Translations under genes and position numbers: made by a program
The notes under the pieces: model-generated
What the model saw: only the letters and a program-made list of their open reading frames with translations
Told to the model about the DNA's origin: nothing
The model's database searches: none
NCBI RefSeq assembly: GCF_002797415.1
Contig: NZ_KZ454944.1
Coordinates: 147,745 to 211,744, forward strand
Direction of reading: 5' to 3'
DNA: 64,000 bases
Source: Bacillus alkalisoli
Lineage (GTDB): Bacteria > Bacillota > Bacilli > Bacillales > Bacillaceae_I
Shown here: in pieces, positions 23,585 through 31,759 of the stretch
Position numbering within the stretch: the stretch's first letter is position 1
Layout: the number at the start of each line of letters is the position of its first letter

Positions 23585-24661
23585 ATGAAAAAAGGACTTT
23601 TTGTTCTTACAATTGTAATGATCGCAATGTCATTACTTGTTGCTTGTGGTAGCACTGGTGGAAGCGCTGACAAAATGAAAGTCGGTATGGTTACAGATGC
23701 TGGTACAATTGACGATAAATCTTTTAACCAAGGTTCTTGGGAAGGTGTTTTAAAGGCTGCAAACGAGTTAAACTTACAAGAGCGTTACCTGAAGCCAAAC
23801 GGAACTACTGAGGCTGACTATGTAAAAGAAATCGACAACCTTTATGACGCTGGATATAAATTAATCGTAACTCCTGGTTTTAAATTTGAAACAGCTATTT
23901 TTGCTGCTCAAGCTAAATATGAAGATGCAAAATTTGTTTTAATTGATGGAGCTCCACATAACGGGGACTGGAACACATTAGTAGGAGATAACACAGTATC
24001 TATCTTCTTCGCTGAGCATGAGTCTGGATTCCTTGCTGGTGTTGCTACTGCTTTAGAATTACAAGATGCACAAGCTGGATTCATCGGTGGTATGGAAATT
24101 CCTCCAGTTCAAAAATTCAACTGGGGCTTCCAACAAGGGTTAGCTTATGCTAACGAAAACTTTGGAACGAACGTAACAATGGAAGCACAAAACGTAGTAT
24201 ACCAAGGTAGCTTCGATAACGTAGCTGCTGGACAACAAATCGCTGCTCAAATGTACGAGCGTGGTGTTGATGTAATCTTCGCTGCTGCTGGTGGAGTAGG
24301 TGTAGGTGCAATCAACGAAGCAAAAACTCGTGTTGCAACTGGAAGTGATGTATGGATGGTTGGAGTTGACGTTGACCAATACGCGGACGGATTATTAGAA
24401 GGTCAAGATAAGTCTGTAATCTTAACTTCTGCTATGAAACGTATCGACCAAGCTGCTTTTGACATGATTAAAGCAGAAGTAAACGGTGAATTCCCAGGTG
24501 GAGAAACATTAACATTCGATGCAAAGAATGACGGTGTTGGTATCCCTGCTGAAAATCCAAACTTAAGCAAAGAAACTACTGATAAAGTTTCTGAAGTATA
24601 TAAGTTATTACAATCTGGTGATATCGTTGTATCTGGTGAGCAAGGCGACTTAATTAAATAA
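23585..24661 (+). CDS. nupN: Nucleoside-binding lipoprotein of an ABC transporter (BMP family, NupN-like)
   Basis: 358 residues. Lipoprotein signal with lipobox LLVACGS (Cys at about residue 20), then the BMP-family fold: KVGMVTDAGTIDDKSFNQGSWEGV, IVTPGFKFETAI, GFIGGMEIPPV and AAGGVGVGAINEAK. These proteins bind purine nucleosides outside the membrane. ATG at 23585 has GGGGG about 10 nt ahead. A terminator-like hairpin follows it, as is common where the binding protein is made in excess over the transporter. The ATPase and permeases follow after a 640-bp gap occupied by two repeat elements. Confidence 0.92.
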   Translation: MKKGLFVLTIVMIAMSLLVACGSTGGSADKMKVGMVTDAGTIDDKSFNQGSWEGVLKAANELNLQERYLKPNGTTEADYVKEIDNLYDAGYKLIVTPGFKFETAIFAAQAKYEDAKFVLIDGAPHNGDWNTLVGDNTVSIFFAEHESGFLAGVATALELQDAQAGFIGGMEIPPVQKFNWGFQQGLAYANENFGTNVTMEAQNVVYQGSFDNVAAGQQIAAQMYERGVDVIFAAAGGVGVGAINEAKTRVATGSDVWMVGVDVDQYADGLLEGQDKSVILTSAMKRIDQAAFDMIKAEVNGEFPGGETLTFDAKNDGVGIPAENPNLSKETTDKVSEVYKLLQSGDIVVSGEQGDLIK

Positions 24662-24709
24662 TACTGTAAGATATTCAAACATTTGATAATGATTGCTTAA
24701 ATTATTATA

Positions 24710-24737
24710 GGAGGCGGGAGGACCCGTCTCCTTTCTT
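24710..24737 (+). terminator. Attenuating terminator between nupN and nupO
   Basis: GGAGGCGGG-AGGA-CCCGTCTCC followed by TTTCTTG. Confidence 0.75.
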
Positions 24738-24764
24738 GTACTAAAGGTCCCTAAAATGATTTAC

Positions 24765-24912
24765 TTGAGTCCGTTTCATAATGTGGGACTACAATACGAA
24801 AATAGCATCGTAGTCTGTATTTATACACCTTAATAAACGAACATATTATTATGTATATCATTAAAATACTCGTTTTTCATTAAACGAACCGTAATTATGA
24901 AATTGATTCACT
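24765..24912 (-). repeat. AT-rich palindromic element (R5), copy 1, reverse orientation
   Basis: Runs from TTGAGTCCGTTTCATAATG to CGTAATTATGAAATTGATTCA, with CGTTTTTCATTAAACGAA inside. It is the reverse complement of the form seen at 34507 and 49745. It sits inside the nup operon. Confidence 0.8.
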
Positions 24913-25095
24913 TAACAAAATACTTTAATAAAAACGGTAACCTACAATAAAGCACAGCCTAATTGTAAGTATAGCCGTAAAAATTTTAACTCTAGACATC
25001 AGACATCATACTTTTAGAATCTTTTGAATTTGTAATAGTTTTTATTGAATACGTTTTGTTAAAGAATAGTATTATTTATCTAACTTATCTAGCGG

Positions 25096-25217
25096 CTGAT
25101 TGGAGCATATATCGTAGACTCCTGCGGGAGAAGCGGGGAGCGGGAGACCCCAGGCGCGAATGCGCCGAGGAGGCTCCCGGCCCGCCCGCGGAAAGCGGAG
25201 GCATATGCTCCAATCAG
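25096..25217 (+). repeat. R1 GC-rich hairpin element, copy B
   Basis: Arms CTGATTGGAGCATAT / ATATGCTCCAATCAG are perfectly complementary. Core GACTCCTGCGGGAGAAGCG with inner helix GGGAGCGGGAG / CTCCCGGCCC. It lies in the nupN-nupO gap. Confidence 0.9.
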
Positions 25218-25298
25218 CAGCGGTCTTTAACAAATACATTAAATAAGACAACGAATGAAAGTCGATAGAAAAATATTTTTAAAAAGGGAGTTTACTAG

Positions 25299-26822
25299 AT
25301 GGAATATGTAGTCGAGATGCTCAATATCCGGAAAGAGTTTCCTGGAATTGTTGCCAATGATGATATTACCCTTCAGTTAAAAAAAGGTGAAATCCATGCG
25401 TTACTAGGTGAGAATGGTGCAGGTAAGTCTACTCTTATGTCCATTCTATTTGGTATGTACCAACCAGATCGCGGTAGTATTAAAGTAAACGGAGAAGAAA
25501 CAAAAATTAGCAATCCAAACATTGCGAACCGTTTAGGAATTGGAATGGTTCACCAACACTTTAAACTAGTAAGTAACTTTACCGTTACAGAAAATATTAT
25601 GCTAGGTAACGAAACGACAAAATGGTTTACATTGGATTCCAAAACAGCCGGAAAACGTGTTGCGGAACTATCTAAAAAATATGGTTTAAACGTAGATCCA
25701 CATGCAAAAATTCAAGACATCTCTGTTGGGATGCAACAACGTGTAGAAATTTTAAAAATGCTTTACCGTAATGCGAATGTTCTTATTTTAGATGAACCGA
25801 CAGCAGTATTAACACCTCAAGAAATTGAAGAGTTAGGGAAAATCTTAAAGAACTTAATTGCTGAAGGTAAATCTATCATTATAATTACGCACAAGTTAAA
25901 AGAAATTAAAGCAATGGCAGACCGTTGTACCGTTATTCGCCGTGGTAAAACAATCGGAACGGTTAATGTAGCGGAAACAACAACAGAAAAAATGGCAGAA
26001 ATGATGGTAGGGCGTAAAGTTTCGTTTAAAGTAGAAAAAAAGCAAGCAATTCCAGGTGAAGTTGTTTTAACTTTAAATAACCTTTCTGTAAAAAATAGCA
26101 AAGGTATTCTTGGACTAAAAGATGTTTCTCTTGAAGTGAAAAAAGGAGAAATCCTTGGTATTGCTGGGGTTGATGGAAATGGTCAATCGGAACTCGTCGA
26201 AAGTATTACAGGATTAAAACATGCGGAAACTGGCTCGGTTATTTATGAAGGGGAAGACATTACAAAAACCCCTGTTAAAGCAAGAGTAGCAAAAGGAATT
26301 GCTCATATTCCGGAAGACCGTCATAAACACGGTCTAGTTCTTGACTATACAATTCAAGAAAACATGGCATTACATGTTTATCATAAAAAACCATTCTCTA
26401 AGCGTGGCCTATTAAACTTTAAAGCAATGAAAGAACACGCAGATAAAATTATTAAAAGTTTTGATGTTCGTTCCGGTCAAGGCGGCGATTCTATTTCAAG
26501 AAGTTTATCTGGTGGTAACCAACAAAAAGCTATCATTGGTCGTGAGATTGAGTTAGATCCAACGCTATTAATTGCCGTTCAACCAACGCGTGGATTAGAT
26601 GTAGGTTCTATTGAATATATTCATAAACGTCTTATTGAACAAAGAGACAATGGAAAAGCGGTATTGCTTGTATCATTAGAATTAGATGAAATATTAAATG
26701 TATCGGACCGTATTGCCGTTGTGAATAACGGACAATTAGTCGGAATTGTAAACGCTTCGGAAACAAACGAGAACGAAATCGGACTTATGATGGCCGGAGT
26801 GGAGAAGGAGGTAAAAGAATGA
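25299..26822 (+). CDS. nupO: Nucleoside ABC transporter, ATP-binding subunit with two ATPase domains (NupO-like)
   Basis: 507 residues containing two fused ABC domains as in RbsA-type ATPases. The first has Walker A LLGENGAGKSTLM, signature ISVGMQQRVEI and Walker B VLILDEPTAVL. The second has a degenerate Walker A (GVDGNGQSELV) and signature LSGGNQQKAIIGRE with LLIAVQPTRGLDVG. This asymmetry is normal for the family. ATG follows AAAAAGGGAG. It overlaps nupP as ATGA. Confidence 0.93.
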   Translation: MEYVVEMLNIRKEFPGIVANDDITLQLKKGEIHALLGENGAGKSTLMSILFGMYQPDRGSIKVNGEETKISNPNIANRLGIGMVHQHFKLVSNFTVTENIMLGNETTKWFTLDSKTAGKRVAELSKKYGLNVDPHAKIQDISVGMQQRVEILKMLYRNANVLILDEPTAVLTPQEIEELGKILKNLIAEGKSIIIITHKLKEIKAMADRCTVIRRGKTIGTVNVAETTTEKMAEMMVGRKVSFKVEKKQAIPGEVVLTLNNLSVKNSKGILGLKDVSLEVKKGEILGIAGVDGNGQSELVESITGLKHAETGSVIYEGEDITKTPVKARVAKGIAHIPEDRHKHGLVLDYTIQENMALHVYHKKPFSKRGLLNFKAMKEHADKIIKSFDVRSGQGGDSISRSLSGGNQQKAIIGREIELDPTLLIAVQPTRGLDVGSIEYIHKRLIEQRDNGKAVLLVSLELDEILNVSDRIAVVNNGQLVGIVNASETNENEIGLMMAGVEKEVKE

Positions 26823-27892
26823 GAAGCACCGTAGTTTCTTTACTCGCTGTCTTATTCGGTCTGATTGCTGGTGCAATCTTAATGGCACTAACAGGCCATA
26901 ATCCGTTTTTAGGATATCAATATTTATTCGAGGGTGGACTAAAGAACATCTCGAGAATTGGTAATACACTTGCAACCGCAACACCATTAATTTTTACTGG
27001 TTTATCTGTAGCATTTGCATTCCGTACAGGTCTATTTAACATCGGAGCAGCAGGACAAATGTTGTTTGGCGGATTTTGTGCAACAGCAGTTGGTTTATCT
27101 ATCAGTGCACCGCAACCGATTTTAGTTGGTTTAATGGTTCTTGCTGGTTTCTTAGGTGGAGCTGCTTGGGCGTTTATACCTGGTATTTTAAAAGCAAAAT
27201 TCAATGTACATGAAGTAGTTTCTACCATCATGATGAACTGGATTGCTTATTGGACGATTTACTATGCAGTGCCAGCTTATTTTAAAGGTGAATTTTTAGA
27301 AACAGAATCGAAAAAATTACCTGATGGAGCTACGTTAAGAGTAGGATTTTTAACGGACTTATTCGGTGGCTCTTACGTTAATTTAGGCTTGTTTGTTGCA
27401 GCCATTGCAGTTATCGTTGTGGCTTTCATTATTAATAAAACAACGTTAGGTTACGAATTAAAAGCAGTAGGTTATAACCGCGATGCAGCAGAGTATGCAG
27501 GTATTGCTGTTAACCGTGGAATCGTTACTTCTATGTTAATTTCCGGTGGACTAGCTGGTCTTGGTGGAATGGCACAATATACAGGTAATGCTACAAGCAT
27601 GCAGATTGGTATTTTGCCAACACAAGGTTTTGACGGGATCGCAGTAGCGTTACTTGGGGCAAACACAGCAGTTGGGGTATTATTTGCAGCGATTTTCTTC
27701 GGTATTCTTTACTCTGGACGTGGATTTATGAATGCGATGACAGATATTCCACCAGAGATTGCTGATTCAATCATTGCCATTATTATTTATTTTGCTGCAG
27801 CAAGTATTTTAATTGAACGACTAGTAACTTACGTGTTGAAAAAACGTAGGAACAAGAAGTCTAGTACTGTAGAGAAAAAGGAGGAGAAATAG
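26819..27892 (+). CDS. nupP: Nucleoside ABC transporter permease 1 (NupP-like)
   Basis: 357 residues, about nine hydrophobic segments, of the BPD_transp_2 family. GLSVAFAFRTGLFNIGAAGQMLFGG and GYELKAVGYNRDAAEYAGI (the coupling loop that contacts the ATPase) are diagnostic. The C-terminus is a short basic tail. It forms a heterodimeric channel with the next gene product. Confidence 0.92.
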   Translation: MRSTVVSLLAVLFGLIAGAILMALTGHNPFLGYQYLFEGGLKNISRIGNTLATATPLIFTGLSVAFAFRTGLFNIGAAGQMLFGGFCATAVGLSISAPQPILVGLMVLAGFLGGAAWAFIPGILKAKFNVHEVVSTIMMNWIAYWTIYYAVPAYFKGEFLETESKKLPDGATLRVGFLTDLFGGSYVNLGLFVAAIAVIVVAFIINKTTLGYELKAVGYNRDAAEYAGIAVNRGIVTSMLISGGLAGLGGMAQYTGNATSMQIGILPTQGFDGIAVALLGANTAVGVLFAAIFFGILYSGRGFMNAMTDIPPEIADSIIAIIIYFAAASILIERLVTYVLKKRRNKKSSTVEKKEEK

Positions 27893-27893
27893 T

Positions 27894-28850
27894 ATGTGGA
27901 CATTGATACAACAAATAGCGCCATATGCGATTATTTTTACGATTCCTCTTTTAATCACAGCATTAGGTGCGTTATTCAGTGAACGAAGCGGTGTAGTAAA
28001 CATCGGTTTAGAAGGATTAATGGTAGTGGGTGCCTTTACAGGAGCATTAGTGATTGTTAATATGCAAATGATTTGGCCAGGAGAGCAGAAAGCGTTATGG
28101 CTAGGCTTATTGATAGCAACGATTGCTGGGATGTTATTTTCTTTACTCCATGCGTTTGCAAGTATTAACTTAAATGCAAACCAAATTATTAGTGGTACGG
28201 CTATCAATATGATTGCTGGAGCAATTACAGTGTTCTTAGCCCGTACTATTACTGGTAGTGGGAACATCCGTATTAACAGTTTCTTACCTTTTGATGTGAC
28301 GTTCTTATCCTTATCAGACATACCGATTATCGGAAGTCTATTATTTACAAGAACATATCCAACTACATGGTTAGTATTAATCATTCTAGCTCTTAGCACC
28401 TTCGTTTTATATAAAACAGCATTTGGCTTACGTTTACGTTCTTGTGGGGAGCATCCACACGCGGCAGAAGCAGCTGGTATTAATGTTAGAAAGATGCGTT
28501 ACATCGGTGTTATGATCTCTGGTGCCTATTCAGGTCTTGCTGGAGCTATTATCGTAACGACGTTTGCTGGTGAGTTTACAGGTACGGTTGCAGGACTTGG
28601 ATTCTTAGCGTTAGCATCCTTGATTTTCGGTCAATGGAAGCCACTTGGAATTTTAGCGGCAACGCTATTCTTCGGTTTTGCTAGTACAATTGCAAACGTA
28701 TCACAAGTTATTCCATCACTGGCTATATTCCCACCAGTGTTACTAAAAATATTCCCATACGTTGTAACGTTACTTGCGTTAATCGTATTCTCTAAATCTT
28801 CACAAGCTCCAAAAGCAGTTGGAGAACCTTTTGAGTCAGGGAAAAGATAA
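27894..28850 (+). CDS. nupQ: Nucleoside ABC transporter permease 2 (NupQ-like)
   Basis: 318 residues, about eight membrane segments, BPD_transp_2 family: LFSERSGVVNIGLEGLMVVGAF and the coupling loop GLRLRSCGEHPHAAEAAGI. AGGAGGAGAA precedes the ATG, 1 bp after the nupP stop. A terminator follows. Confidence 0.92.
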   Translation: MWTLIQQIAPYAIIFTIPLLITALGALFSERSGVVNIGLEGLMVVGAFTGALVIVNMQMIWPGEQKALWLGLLIATIAGMLFSLLHAFASINLNANQIISGTAINMIAGAITVFLARTITGSGNIRINSFLPFDVTFLSLSDIPIIGSLLFTRTYPTTWLVLIILALSTFVLYKTAFGLRLRSCGEHPHAAEAAGINVRKMRYIGVMISGAYSGLAGAIIVTTFAGEFTGTVAGLGFLALASLIFGQWKPLGILAATLFFGFASTIANVSQVIPSLAIFPPVLLKIFPYVVTLLALIVFSKSSQAPKAVGEPFESGKR

Positions 28851-28860
28851 AAACTTTTAA

Positions 28861-28908
28861 ACCGAGTAATAAACTCTACTAATAGGAGTTTATTATTCGG
28901 TTTTTTTA
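28861..28908 (+). terminator. Terminator after nupQ
   Basis: ACCGAGTAATAAACTC pairs with GAGTTTATTATTCGGT, followed by TTTTTTAG. Confidence 0.9.
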
Positions 28909-28912
28909 GTTC

Positions 28913-29145
28913 AGATGGATTGAAACACAAAGTTGGAAGATTGAAATAGAAATGCATAAGATTGAAACACAAATGTATGGAATTGAAACAAAAGCATAGT
29001 TAAAATATGTCTAAACTCAAGATTGAAACACAAATGCAGTAAATTGAAACACAAACAAATTAGATTGAAACACAAATCGAAAAAATTGAAACACAAATTG
29101 ACACGGAGCATTCAGCTTTTAACAAAAACATCTTCATTTTTAAGA
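28913..29145. repeat. 21-bp iteron-like array, copy 2 (R2 family)
   Basis: Colinear with the array at 9636: repeated GATTGAAACACAAAT units, one long degenerate unit in the middle (AAGCATAGTTAAAATATG), and the same tail (AGCATTCAGCTTTTAAC). Same orientation as copy 1, 19 kb away. The leftward reading frames across it are repeats of CFNL-like words and not genes. Confidence 0.88.
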
Positions 29146-29211
29146 TGTATTTTTATTTTAGGCTGTGTAAAAGATTAATGTTGATTTTTAATAGAATCTA
29201 GTTGTTGATTG

Positions 29212-29330
29212 GAGCGCATGTTGTAGACTCCTGCGGGAGAAGCGGGGAGCGGGAGACCCCGCAGGAGCTAAGCGATGAGGAGGCTCCCGGCCCGCCCGCG
29301 GAAAGCGGAGACATGCGCTCCAATCAACAG
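29212..29330 (+). repeat. R1 GC-rich hairpin element, copy C
   Basis: Arms GTTGATTGGAGCGCATG / CATGCGCTCCAATCAAC, perfectly complementary. Core nearly as in copy B. Outside the arms, TTTTAGGCTGTGTAAAAG at 29156 and GAGCCTTATTTTAA at 29343 look like outer terminal repeats. Confidence 0.9.
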
Positions 29331-29529
29331 TGTTGTTTAATAGAGCCTTATTTTAAAAACCACTTAATACCATAGCAGAAGGAAGTATTTGTGAAGTGAC
29401 AGAAAATTATAATTCATTTTTAAAAATCTATTACCACAACATATAAAGTATGTTATACATAGTATAGGTCACTAGTATAAAAGACCTAAAGCACAATACT
29501 TTCACCTAAATATTATGAATACAGCTATA

Positions 29530-29555
29530 TAAAAAGGCTCATATGTAACCGATAA
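29530..29555 (+). promoter_or_regulatory. Sigma-D-like promoter of the HAMP protein gene
   Basis: TAAA (29530-29533), 14-nt spacer, ACCGATAA (29548-29555); the sigma-D pattern is TAAA-N14-16-GCCGATAT. It lies 50 bp before the start codon. Sigma-D drives motility and chemotaxis genes in Bacillus. Confidence 0.5.
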
Positions 29556-29606
29556 AAAAGTAAGCAAGGAAAGGAAACCATCTGGCATTTTGTGAGGGGA
29601 AATTTT

Positions 29607-31229
29607 ATGAAGAAAAATACGATAATGATGCAGTTACTTACAAAAATAGGCGTAATAATAGGGATCATAACAGTCACTACATTCCTCCTTGGATACGGCT
29701 TTGTAAAAATAAAGTTTGAAGAATACCAAGCAGAACAAATAGATAATGCGACTAGTATCGTAAAATTTGCAATGGAGTCTACGCAAAACTCAGCAAATAC
29801 GATCGAAAATATGATAGAACGAAAACTCTATGCTTCTTCTAAAGGGATAACATCTGAATTAAGAGGAAGGTCAGCTTCTAGTATCACGATGGAAGAATTA
29901 CGTGTTTTAGCGGATGAATGGGCTGTGAAAGAAATTACCCTTTGGGAGAGACAAGGGGATGATATTGTAGTGACACAATCCTCTGATGAAACACAAATAG
30001 GATTAAGCTCTAAAAACTGGGGATATTGGTTTACGGCTTTTAACGAGTTAATGTCACTTCAATCGGTAACCGTTGACGAAGGTTTTGCAATGGACAACTA
30101 CTGGGTAGGTCCTATTTCTAAAGCAGAATTATTTGACCATATTTTTTATAAGTTTGCTTATTATTATGACGGAACAACAGATTTTATGGTGAACCCTTTT
30201 ATTGAAGACTTCGACATATATGAACATACATTTGAAAGTGGCCCTTCGCAAATTATAGAAAATATTATTGATGAATATAAAGACATGGAAGAAATAGCAG
30301 TCATCAACGTTTCAGCATGGAAAAAAGGAGAAAGCAATCAAGTAATTGAACCGAATACGGACTTACCGGTACTGTATGGAACACATACGATTGCATTAGA
30401 TACAGACGGTGAACTATTCGAACAAGTTCTAGCTACAAAACAAAATGCTAGCTACCAGTTCACACATGATGGTGTAACCTATAAGAAAATTTATAAGTAC
30501 TTACCAAATGAACGTGTTATGACGATGGTAATAGATTTAACTAGAAAAAAGCAGTTTGAATTGTTTCTAGCACTGATCTATATAGCATCTATCTTTATTC
30601 TTTTCATCTCTTTATATAGTATTATTCGCTATATCATTAAAAGACATCTATATCCGTTACCGTCTATAGTGGACCATATACAACAAATGGCTCAAGGGGA
30701 TTTATCCGAAACGCTACATGTGAAAGAAAAAAATGAATTAGGTTGGCTATCCCAACAAGTAAATGAAATGACGAATAAATTTGAACAGTTAATTGCTGGT
30801 GTGAAAGAAGACTCACACGCACTCGTTGTAGTATCCAACCTACTATCTCAACAAGTACACAATTCTGTAAAAACAATGACAGAGACAGCTACACAGATGA
30901 CGTCAGAGTCAAAAGATAATATGCTTGAAATTGAACTAGCATTTGAAAAACTACAAACGTTGTTCCGATCGCTAGAGGAAAGTAAGTTAGGAGATCTAAG
31001 TGGTAATGGTTGTGTGGAATGTACAAAACCGATAATGACCGCCGTCACAGAGATCCAATGGAAAATGACAGAATTAGAACGAATAATGAAGGATCATACC
31101 GTACAGACAACACATATAACCGTTATGTTCTACGATACGTTACAAGAATTAAACGAAGCAATTCAAAAGATGGAAAGCCTATCAAATGATCTAAATAACA
31201 AGATAGAAGTTTTTAAGGTGAGAGACTGA
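29607..31229 (+). CDS. Membrane-bound chemoreceptor-like protein with HAMP domain but no signalling tip
   Basis: 540 residues. Membrane segment at about 10-32, an extracytoplasmic ligand region (about 33-310), a second membrane segment (LALIYIASIFILFISLYSII, about 318-340), then HAMP (LYPLPSIVDHIQQMAQGDLSETLHVKEKNELGWLSQQVNEM) and a 130-residue helical tail. The tail lacks the conserved methyl-accepting hairpin tip, and no kinase or GGDEF domain follows, so the output must be by protein contact. GAGGGGA precedes ATG 29607. The gene ends in its own terminator before the large TPR gene. Confidence 0.75.
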   Translation: MKKNTIMMQLLTKIGVIIGIITVTTFLLGYGFVKIKFEEYQAEQIDNATSIVKFAMESTQNSANTIENMIERKLYASSKGITSELRGRSASSITMEELRVLADEWAVKEITLWERQGDDIVVTQSSDETQIGLSSKNWGYWFTAFNELMSLQSVTVDEGFAMDNYWVGPISKAELFDHIFYKFAYYYDGTTDFMVNPFIEDFDIYEHTFESGPSQIIENIIDEYKDMEEIAVINVSAWKKGESNQVIEPNTDLPVLYGTHTIALDTDGELFEQVLATKQNASYQFTHDGVTYKKIYKYLPNERVMTMVIDLTRKKQFELFLALIYIASIFILFISLYSIIRYIIKRHLYPLPSIVDHIQQMAQGDLSETLHVKEKNELGWLSQQVNEMTNKFEQLIAGVKEDSHALVVVSNLLSQQVHNSVKTMTETATQMTSESKDNMLEIELAFEKLQTLFRSLEESKLGDLSGNGCVECTKPIMTAVTEIQWKMTELERIMKDHTVQTTHITVMFYDTLQELNEAIQKMESLSNDLNNKIEVFKVRD

Positions 31230-31245
31230 TATTTGAAGTGACCAA

Positions 31246-31274
31246 AGCCCACGGTATAATTCGTGGGTTTTTTG
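31246..31274 (+). terminator. Terminator after the HAMP protein gene
   Basis: AAAGCCCACG-GTATAATT-CGTGGGTTTTTTG. Confidence 0.85.
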
Positions 31275-31305
31275 TATGCATCGCTTTATTTACAAATTTA
31301 TACAT

Positions 31306-31316
31306 GTGCCTGGCAC
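31306..31316. repeat. GTGCCTGGCAC palindrome (R6), copy 2
   Basis: Directly followed by TGTAACATATTTGTTACA, a second dyad. Part of the 31230-31759 gap, which otherwise holds R1 copy D. Confidence 0.7.
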
Positions 31317-31479
31317 CTGTAACATATTTGTTACAAATATGTACTAAATATAGTTTAAAGGTCTTAAATTAATTGTTTCCTACGTATGCTATAGAAGTAT
31401 GAATTTGGGGTAAGTGTATAGTATTGAGTTTTGCTTTAACATATTTAAGGTGAAATGCCGGATAATTATTGCTATCTAG

Positions 31480-31699
31480 CTGTTGAATTCCGTGCAAGCC
31501 GAAGAAGACTCCTCGAAAATGCTACCGCATTTCCTTCGTGCGATGTACGCTCCCGCAGCCTTCCTTGTCCTGCGGGAAAAGCGGGAACCGGGAGACCTCA
31601 CAGGCGCTATGCGCCGAAGAGGGGGTTTTTTCACGACAGTGAAAATAACCTTCCTTTTTCCCACCCGCGGAAAGCGAAGGTTTGCGCGGAATTCAACAG
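31480..31699 (+). repeat. R1 GC-rich hairpin element, copy D (long form)
   Basis: Arms CTGTTGAATTCCGTGCAAGCC / GGTTTGCGCGGAATTCAACAG pair throughout, with two G.U-type pairs. Contains both inserted modules: CTCGAAAATGC...GCATTTCCTTCGTGCGA and GTTTTTTCACGACAGTGAAAATAACC. Confidence 0.88.
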
Positions 31700-31759
31700 C
31701 GGTTATTAGTATTGCCTAGTAAAAAAGTAAGACTAGGAAATTGGAGGTAAGAAACAAAG

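Noticed and set aside
28911-29111. Reading frame on the - strand across the second 21-bp array (66 codons, CFNL repeats)
   Set aside because: The protein pattern simply mirrors the DNA repeat in frame; no ribosome site and no equivalent frame kept in the first array.
31455-31719. Several overlapping frames across R1 copy D, and similar ones in copies A, B, E, H, K and M
   Set aside because: They arise from the GC-rich repeat itself, on both strands and in several frames, and change or vanish between copies.
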